Shown here in pieces: positions 57,256-64,000 of a DNA stretch of 64,000 bases (its first letter is position 1; every line of letters begins with the position of its first letter). Origin of the DNA: Plazaster borealis. Its lineage: Eukaryota > Echinodermata > Asteroidea > Forcipulatida > Labidiasteridae. Made by a program: the position numbers and the translations under genes. The stretch lies in the NCBI GenBank assembly GCA_021014325.1, contig CM037458.1, positions 21,125,063-21,189,062 of the forward strand. Direction: 5' to 3'. The notes under the pieces are model-generated. The model was not told the origin of the DNA and made no database searches. It worked only from the letters and a program-made list of their open reading frames with translations.

Positions 57256-57626
57256 TTAATGCTTTCTGGTTTCATTTTTAAAAACCAACAATTTAACAAA
57301 TTGCTTGGGTTGTGGGAGGCAGATCAAAAAACCCATCAATACATCACTTTTCAACAGCTGCACCAAAACCTCATACTATTACATGCCTGACATTTTAAAA
57401 CCCAAAGGAAATGACCTAATAATCAAGCAAATGATTACAACCCATTGGAATTTTGAACATTGAATATCTGTCAGTGGAAATTAAACACTTGCAATGTTTG
57501 ATAAAGGTCACAGGAGTCAATTAAAAAGGTCACTGCGTGACTCAGTAAGAGGGTATCGGTAATAAAAGATGAAACCATATTGGGCCCTTTTTTGAAACCA
57601 TGGCTTCAGCTCAGACTCCGACTTAA

Positions 57627-58014
57627 AGGGATTGTATAAATTTAGTAATTGGAACCCACTGTTTGTTTCAATCCTATATAGTTGTAGATATATACCATAC
57701 AACTAACCTGTGAAAATTTCATTTCAAAAGGTGGTTGCGTTTTTGAGATATTACCGAAAATCTGGAGCGGTTATGTCCACGCAGGAAGAATAATCTGCAA
57801 TTGGAATGCACAATCTGAGAAACGTTACTGTCAGTAACGCTTCTCAGATTCAAATTTTTGGGATAAAAAGTGATATCTTTTTCCATAACCGCAGTACTTC
57901 GGAGTGAAAAGTTTTTCAAAATGTATTATACTATCCAAAGCTGCTGTACTTCTTACCAAGTAAGTTTGTATTGCCATTAATTTTCAGAGTCATTACCAAA
58001 CGTATACAGACCCT
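57627..58014. mobile_element. TTAA-flanked MITE, inverted orientation
   Basis: TTAA at 57623-57626 and 58015-58018 flank AGGGATTGTATAAATTTAG and CCAAACGTATACAGACCCT. It is the reverse-oriented counterpart of the element at 25545-25916. Confidence 0.8.
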
Positions 58015-58496
58015 TTAAGCTCCATCAGTAATTTTGAAAATGTATACTTTCGGTATGGACTTCAACATTAAGACAGTCCCATATAAAGCCATGGATTGGA
58101 AAAAGGGCCTTACAAATAACAACACCCCTGAATTGTTGTTTCTTTCCTTCCATGTGTTGTAGACCAAAATAACAATTTTTTTGTTTGCATTTCTAAAAAT
58201 AATGTTCAACTTTAAAAAATGACCAGCAAGTACCTTTCAAGAGGCAAAGATCAATGCATTGACAAAGTTCATATGCATACCTGGAATTGAGTAAGTGCAC
58301 TTTGTGGTTAATTAATCTACACAAGTTAAATTATCTAGTCCAACTTCCACTGAACAGGAGAGACGTTAAGACTGTAAGTGACAGCAGACATGTTGCTAAA
58401 TTTGATTTTTTTTGGGTAAATACTGGGAGACTTTTGAGGAAATATGGCAAAATTTTGAGGAAATATGGCAAAATTAATTACCACTTCAAGGTATTT

Positions 58497-58600
58497 ATAT
58501 ACAGGATTGGTAAGGATAAAAAACATCATTGTTTAATCTTAGTCTGAAAGCTTACTGATTAGGAAGTTCATACTAGAACCACTTTTTCTGTGGAATATTT
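58497..58600 (+). repeat. Dispersed repeat, matched at the window's right edge
   Basis: ACAGGATTGGTAAGGATAAA, TTAGTCTGAAAGCTTACTG recur almost unchanged at 63926-64000. The upstream sequence has a 20-bp direct repeat, GAGGAAATATGGCAAAATT, at ~58436 and ~58457. Confidence 0.75.
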
Positions 58601-59930
58601 CCCTCTGAAATGAAGTCATATTCCAGAGAACAGTATCTGAAAACCTACAAATTGCAACAGCTGATTTCGGTTGTTACAACCAAAATTAAGGACAATGTGT
58701 TTACACGCTGAAAATTGGGCATGGTTTTTCACTGTTTTCTGCTGACTCACACAAGGTATGAAGCCCAAATTTACACAGGTTTGTTATTTCATGTATATGG
58801 TTGTTCACACAAAACATGAACACTGTCTGCGACTATTTTGTGTCAGCTCTACCAATCCTGTATAACAACTTTAAATCCACTGTTCTTAAAAATGTGCGCA
58901 TGTTTAGAGCAATGTTACCCGCAATGTCTGCTGCCACCTAGCATTTCAAAGTCTCAGGGGCAGAACAAAGGTAAGCCCCACCCACCTTCAACAACACCCT
59001 GCCATGATATTTGGTCCTTTGGAGAAAAGTAGGAATATTTTATCAAGTACAAGGGCTGACCTACATGTACACATAGTGTAGGCTTTAATAGACTTTTCAG
59101 GCTATTTTATCAAAGTTTTTCTGATATTTGCAAGCGCAAACAAACAAAATCGGAAATCAGACTATAGTAGGAACATCATGCGTGGACTCACATGGTTTGA
59201 CAAAATTACACCTTTACAGTCTGCTGTTTGGGACTGCTTTCCTGTACACTTCACAGCCCAAAATTAACAATATAAAACCATCTCTGCTTGTACTTTACAC
59301 TAGATATTTAACAACGGTCATTTCATCAAAGTTATGACCCAAAATAAAGCTAGACCTATTTTTTTGTTTGCATAGATATTGAAATTTTTAGTCTATATCC
59401 TGTACAGATATATATTACACAACCACTAAGCACCTGGTCAAGATTATAACCAATAATAAACTCTACAAACACATTTTATATATTTATAATATCAAACACT
59501 TATTTGCTACACTACTAAACTGACCTAACCGACTCCATGACTAACACATAATAATTATGACATTTACAACAAAATACAAAAATAATATTGGAGGATTTGA
59601 AAGAGATCAACACTGTAAAAAAATATTGGAATCTCAAAAAATGTTATGATGATCTCTCTGATTAAAATTACCTTTCCTCTCGAAAAAATCTTGTTTGAAA
59701 ATTGTTGTGACATACTCCCAAGAAAAATGTGAGTTAGTTTGGAAGTTTTTAAAAATGAGACACCAGTTGGAAATCAAAGTTCCATTTTGATGTAAATCTA
59801 ACAATCGTTGATGCAGAATAAGTTTTTTTAAAAGAATCTCACACACTGTCGTATAAAATTTGTTTGATAACTCTTGACTTCTGGCTCATCGGCTTTATAT
59901 GTCTCGCAACTTTACTCTTGATTTTGTTCG
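58601..59930. other. Intergenic sequence
   Basis: A partial relative of the 56772 MITE's right half is at ~58755-58835 (CAGGTTTGTTATTTCATG). Otherwise AT-rich without supported genes. Confidence 0.45.
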
Positions 59931-59934
59931 TACA

Positions 59935-60150
59935 GTGCTTAATTTCACGGCAATGCTGAACGTACAAAGCAAAAATTGGTCGCTTACGGTGTGAAAACTC
60001 ACTGGTAACAAAGAATTTTTGCTTAAATGTGCAGTGTGTACTTCACATTGCTCTTCATTTACACAAAAAATGCAGAAATTTAGCCATAACCCTGTAAGCC
60101 ATAAGTGCAGAATTTCGCGGTAAGCAGAGCCATGAAATTGGGTCCAGGTC
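59935..60150. mobile_element. MITE of the GGCTCTGCTTA family
   Basis: The right end CGGTAAGCAGAGCCATGAAA + TTGGG and a degenerate left end GTGCTTAATTTCACGGCAAT are inverted; inner TTGGTCGCTTACGG. Confidence 0.65.
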
Positions 60151-60244
60151 ACATTTGATAATACTGACTTTGTAATTGTGAAACGATGTACCCCTATGGA
60201 ACAAGAAGATATAAACAATTTTGCAACTGGAAATGGGGATCATT

Positions 60245-60455
60245 GTTAACTAGTCTTGATTGGCGACATTTTGTTTTGTTTAATGTAGTCGCCGATATCG
60301 CAACACAAATTACTGGAGAAGAGATGTCTTTATCACACATATTTCTATCCAGATTCAAAGACTTGCCCAGTCCCTCCCCAAGCCAGTCGATGTTGCGCCC
60401 TCTACCGGTGACTAATACAAAAAAACAGTGTCGCCAATCAAGACTAGTTGTTAAC
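60245..60455. mobile_element. MITE with ~25-bp inverted ends
   Basis: The left end GTTAACTAGTCTTGATTGGC and right end CCAATCAAGACTAGTTGTTAAC (2-base indel) pair across ~160 bp. It abuts the element at 60457, so one probably inserted next to the other. Confidence 0.8.
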
Positions 60456-60456
60456 A

Positions 60457-60648
60457 GGGCCCAATTTCATAGAGCTGCTTAAGCAGAAAATATTGCTGAA
60501 CAATTTTCAGCTTAGCAGAAATGAGCAGGATACCAGTCACAAATTGTACACGTGACATGGTAGTTTGGCTGGTAATCTTAGTCTGGTAAGCATAATTAAT
60601 TTGTGCTTAGCTACTTTTTGTGCTTAAGCAGGTCTATGAAATTGGGCC
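60457..60648. mobile_element. MITE of the GGGCCCAATTTCATAGAGC family
   Basis: Ends GGCCCAATTTCATAGAGCTG and TAGACCTGCTTAAGCACA (as read outward from the right end) are inverted, with TGCTTAAGCA motifs at both ends. Related to the GGCTCTGCTTA family by its terminal bases. Confidence 0.8.
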
Positions 60649-60659
60649 AAGGAAGCATT

Positions 60660-61120
60660 TGACTCTATACCATCTTCAATACAAGCTCCGATATGTATCT
60701 TCGTTTGTTTGTATATTTGATTAACTTTTAAAAAAAAAAATCCTTAAAATATTGTCCTAACTTTACTTTAAGGCCTGCTCTACGGAATGTTCAGTGGCTT
60801 ATAAATAATTCTGATTGACCTCCAGGGCATTGATTTAAAAATGGTCAAATCAACAATCTCAGTTTCCGATGGCAGTTTTGGGGACATTTCCTATACATCA
60901 TAGACAAACTCGGCTGATAAAGAATGTAAGGATTGTTCATGATATTAAGTCTGTCTACCTAAGTATTGTTCCCTGATTGTATACTTAAGATCCTAATGAT
61001 GTAAGCGATCATAAGAATAAGCACCAGATGCATTTAAAATCACCTTGATTAATGTAGTCTTGTTGACTTCTCATAGCCATAAGCTGTGTTTGAAATTAAT
61101 GGTTTTTCACTGTGACTACA
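60660..61120. other. Intergenic sequence without recognised features
   Basis: No ORF with motifs and no clear repeats. It may include the 3' flank of the minus-strand gene. Confidence 0.45.
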
Positions 61121-61260
61121 GGCCTGGAACTACATGGCCTCTGTTGCCCCTGGTCTTGGCCTTCGTGCCCCTTCAAAAGTTTACCATAGACCCTAAAGAT
61201 TTTCCCAATAGAACGGCCCTTTGCAAACTGAAAATGGCATTGCCCTCTCAACGATGAAAT
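61121..61260 (+). repeat. Dispersed repeat, third copy of the minisatellite host
   Basis: GGCCTGGAACTACATGGCCT, TGTTGCCCCTGGTCTTGGCC and GTGCCCCTTCAAAAGTTTAC match 22311-22440 and the flanks of the 22-bp minisatellite. Confidence 0.75.
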
Positions 61261-61640
61261 TCAAGGCCCTTGACTATGGCTAGATGTCCATTCCTCAGTT
61301 CTGCTGCTGAAGTTAACAGCCACCGCCGCAGGGAAAGTTTATCAATTCAGGCAAACGCACAAAACTGCGCCAACCCCAAATCTCTGGGATATCAGTTCTT
61401 GAGATCGGCACAAACTATCGGTTTGGAAAACAGTTTCAGCCTAGCTTAACACATTCTTCATAAAGTGTACATATACACAACGTGTACACCCCGTCTTTAT
61501 AAGTCTTTATACACAGTACTTGCACAGGGTGTTTCAGGCAAATCTGAAACAGATAAGTCTCTGTTGCAGTCGGTTTACATCCACAAAGCTTCAAGGCAAC
61601 TCTATAAAAAGAATAAAAGCAGTTTGCTGATGTGAAGGTC

Positions 61641-63482
61641 TCAACTTTGATGCATGTAAGGCTGCTGACCGTCTCTCATATTAAGAGACGGGGAGCTGAG
61701 AAAAGGTGGTCTCATTGGGAATGGAAGATGCGGAGGGAAGAACATCTCTCGCCTCATGAGCTGCTCCGGGGTGAGCTGCATACTTGGAGGTAGGCTAGTT
61801 GGGAGGAGTTCGGGGCGAGGTAGCAGCGGCCCTTGCATGAACTGAGGGTGAAAGAGTCTTGGTGGGTACCCCATCATTTGGGAGAGGTGGTGGGGGTTGA
61901 ACTCTGGAAAGACGAAATGATTCTTTGGCTGTTTGTCAGAGGGCATGCCTTGCATACCGGGATGAGGGAAGTACGGGAAGGGCGGCGGATGCGGGGAGGG
62001 GGCCGTCTCGTTAGAGCTTGTACTTTGTCTTGAGGGCGTGTCCCTGTGGTCTGAGGGTTTGGAGGAAGGGCTGAGGGTACTTGGATTGATGACTCCTTGC
62101 ATAATAGAGCCACGCGGGTTGGGAGTCATCTTCACTTTTGGTAACGACGCCAATGAGAGTACGGCTTCATCCCTGTTATTTAATGAGTGGTGTTTGGAGC
62201 CAGGCTCCTCGTGCTTTCGAGTTCTTTCTTTGCTTGATTCACCGTGTCTCCTTGAGGAGGATCTGTGCTTAGCGTGAGGACCAGCCTCAATTCTAAACCC
62301 AATGGGGTCGTCTGGGCTGCATCTCCTCTTGGGCATGCTAAGATCACAGGGTTCTTCTTGCACGGGTACTGGGGTAGGGAAGACGGGATTCGCCAAGGGA
62401 AGAGATGTCACCTTTCCTGTTCTATCGACACTGAATCCATGAGGGCTGAGTGGTCTGCTCAAGTTCTCCTTGCCCGATTCTGTTCGTTTTCTCTTATTTA
62501 CCTGATCCTTGCTGGCATCTGTTTTTGACCCTTCCCCGCACGACATCGATGGCATTGGAATGTAGGCCATATAAGGGCTGACCATTCGTGGAGTAACCAC
62601 CACTGCATCTTTGGGTAGATCTGAGAGTTTTTGACCGACCACTGTGGAATGGGATGAGGAGGAGGAGGAGGAGGCTGTTACGGACGTTGCCTTCTCATGA
62701 GAAAGGTTTCTAAGGATTAAGTCACTTGGCTGGATAGCATTTCTATAGGGTGGCGAGGCTTGATTTGATGTCTGTGGCTGAACTTGCTGGGTGTGCTGGA
62801 TTACAGACGGCCTTCCGGATGAAGAATCCATACCACTCACTGAGCTACTTGGTGACTGAGGTGCTGTCGTCATGACAGGCTGCACACCTGCAGTCATGGA
62901 GGTAGGTAAATTATGTGGAATGTTCATGTTGTATGCATAGGTGTATGCTGCGTTCGTGTTTGCCATGCTGGTTGTCGAAGCCAGTGACTCGATCATCGGT
63001 AGACACTGCACCGAGGTTGAAACCGCAGGGCTTTTCACTTGGGATGACGACATCGTGGGCATCTGCATGACTTGCAACGGCTGTCCGACGTGGAGCACCG
63101 TCGCCATGTTAGAGTTCAGGGGAAACGAGGCCGAGGACTGAGCCCCTTTTGCAACCTCTGCCTCGGTCTTCACTGGATTAGACATCGTAGTGACGACCGG
63201 GTTTCCTGGGAGCATCTGGGGTAATGTCAGGAACAGAGGCATACCGTTGTCCGTCTTCACGAAAATGGACTGTCCAGCGAAGGGTACAGTCATTGCAGAT
63301 GATGAAGGAGCTGGAGCAGCATAGCTTCCTTGGGTGCTGCTACTTGTCGATGCTGCGATCTGTTCAGTGGTCGTTGTGGGAGGGTTGGATTTTTGTTTGG
63401 CCTGCATTTTGGCTTGGTGGTCAAGGATGTCTGCGATGGACATCGTCTTCTTTCTGGAAACAGGTGGTGGATTTGCACTCGA
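61641..63482 (-). CDS. 3'-terminal exon of a probable nuclear co-regulator (partial gene)
   Basis: An acceptor on the minus strand (TTTACCCCCTTGACAG) opens the exon at 63482 in phase 0, reading SSANPPPVSRKKT then MSIADILDHQAK; a TGA lies in the intron just upstream. The reading frame runs 613 codons to TGA at 61641. Numbered from that Met: Thr/Ser-rich 20-50, a hydrophobic TVPFAGQSIFVKTDNGMPLF segment at 52-71, VKTE (SUMO type) at 91-94, a Ser run at 258-265, NKRKR NLS at 316-320, PCDLS at 365-369 (the PxDLS motif that docks the corepressor CtBP), a basic Arg/His/Ser stretch 388-412, and a Pro/His/Met/Phe-rich tail 484-585. No zinc finger, homeodomain or other DNA-binding fold lies in this exon; it would sit upstream, outside the window. 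The family is not recognised. The Met at 63443 could instead be a start, but the acceptor and open frame favour an internal exon. Confidence 0.75.
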   Translation of the reverse strand, partial: SSANPPPVSRKKTMSIADILDHQAKMQAKQKSNPPTTTTEQIAASTSSSTQGSYAAPAPSSSAMTVPFAGQSIFVKTDNGMPLFLTLPQMLPGNPVVTTMSNPVKTEAEVAKGAQSSASFPLNSNMATVLHVGQPLQVMQMPTMSSSQVKSPAVSTSVQCLPMIESLASTTSMANTNAAYTYAYNMNIPHNLPTSMTAGVQPVMTTAPQSPSSSVSGMDSSSGRPSVIQHTQQVQPQTSNQASPPYRNAIQPSDLILRNLSHEKATSVTASSSSSSSHSTVVGQKLSDLPKDAVVVTPRMVSPYMAYIPMPSMSCGEGSKTDASKDQVNKRKRTESGKENLSRPLSPHGFSVDRTGKVTSLPLANPVFPTPVPVQEEPCDLSMPKRRCSPDDPIGFRIEAGPHAKHRSSSRRHGESSKERTRKHEEPGSKHHSLNNRDEAVLSLASLPKVKMTPNPRGSIMQGVINPSTLSPSSKPSDHRDTPSRQSTSSNETAPSPHPPPFPYFPHPGMQGMPSDKQPKNHFVFPEFNPHHLSQMMGYPPRLFHPQFMQGPLLPRPELLPTSLPPSMQLTPEQLMRREMFFPPHLPFPMRPPFLSSPSLNMRDGQQPYMHQS

Positions 63483-64000
63483 CTGTCAAGGGGGTAAATC
63501 AAACGTACAATTTATTAAAAACTAAAATATAGCTACATATACAATGTCATCATATTCAATGAACTGTGTCGAAAAACATCAACTAAATAATTGATTTGCG
63601 CCACTTTTTTGTATGTAATTTTGTTTAATAATTTGTCATTGACACGAACATTTTTCACGTCATGCGTCGCTGTCAAAGATTTTCTCTTTTAGTTTGTTTT
63701 ATTTTGAAAATGTACGGATTTACCAAATTGTTTCATACAAAAAGCGTAACGTCATTATGAGCTCATGAATAAACAAAGGTGTTAATTTTACTGAGTGCTA
63801 AATTTGATCATGCAGTTAAGTAGAATTGTTGCTTGATAATTGTCACTGCTAAGCAAAAATCAGCAGAGAATCCACCCAGAAAACAGCCCTTCTTGAAATT
63901 GATTACCTTAATATTAAATGCATTATACAGGATTGGTAAGGATAAAAAACATTGTTTAATTTTAGTCTGAAAGCTTACTGATTATGAAGTTTGTACTAGA
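63483..64000. other. Intron of the minus-strand gene
   Basis: AT-rich, no further exon seen on the minus strand. The last ~75 bp (63926-64000) repeat 58497-58572. Confidence 0.55.

Noticed and set aside
63441..63443. Met at 63443 as the start of a single-exon gene
   Set aside because: A good acceptor lies 13 codons upstream and the frame is open and similar in composition between them, so an internal terminal exon is more likely, though not excluded.

Overview
This is animal nuclear DNA. Coding exons are small and split by GT-AG introns, and the rest is dense with tRNA-derived SINEs, TIR-bearing MITEs, LINE and Penelope-like relics and large satellite arrays; there is no operon structure. 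Recurring families such as the GGGCCCAATTTCATAGAGC element and the TCGTGGCCGAGCGG SINE look to me like those of echinoderms, perhaps a sea star. That placement is from memory and is not proven here.

Two genes are supported. (1) Plus strand, 1363-29773: a ten-exon gene whose spliced CDS is 1,389 nt (462 codons plus stop). Its N-terminal ~290 residues match the coiled-coil sperm-flagellum protein CCDC172. A further ~170-residue Ser/Pro-rich tail ends in a PP1-docking-type motif (KKVRFK). (2) Minus strand, 63482-61641: the 3'-terminal exon of a larger gene for a Ser/Pro/Met-rich, probably nuclear co-regulator. It carries a PxDLS-type CtBP motif, a KRKR nuclear localisation signal and a SUMO consensus. 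Its upstream exons lie beyond the window.

Layout: 0.15-0.73 kb, a ~60-bp tandem array split by a MITE. 1.36-29.8 kb, the CCDC172-like gene. Intron 1 holds a 993-bp foldback transposon with a 104-bp spacerless palindrome. Intron 2 (12.7 kb) is almost entirely a 13-bp minisatellite organised into higher-order repeats of ~69-79 monomers, with a duplicated ~0.7-kb spacer. Intron 3 holds a ~195-bp tandem repeat. Intron 4 holds a 1.4-kb, 22-bp minisatellite grown inside a dispersed repeat. Introns 6-9 hold SINEs, MITEs, a LINE tail and a Penelope-like relic with a hammerhead-type motif. 29.8-33.9 kb: a 104-bp array broken by an insertion, then a recent 1.1-kb tandem duplication. 33.95-52.8 kb: a ~19-kb satellite of near-perfect palindromes (core CACACGTGTG) and AT-rich modules with variable G-runs, with repeat lengths stepping through ~457, ~694, ~980 and ~1,218 bp; its right end is inverted. 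52.8-61.2 kb: SINEs, MITEs and a degenerate copy of the 3' end of the CCDC172-like gene. 61.6-64 kb: the minus-strand gene.

The very long minus-strand ORFs at 6.9-17.8 kb and 20.3-21.7 kb (up to 1,008 codons) are by-products of repeat units of 13 and 22 bp, neither a multiple of three and both stop-free on that strand. They are not called as genes. No CRISPR array, intact tRNA gene, rRNA or bacterial-type element was seen. What is most unusual is the satellite architecture and its links to the neighbouring transposons.
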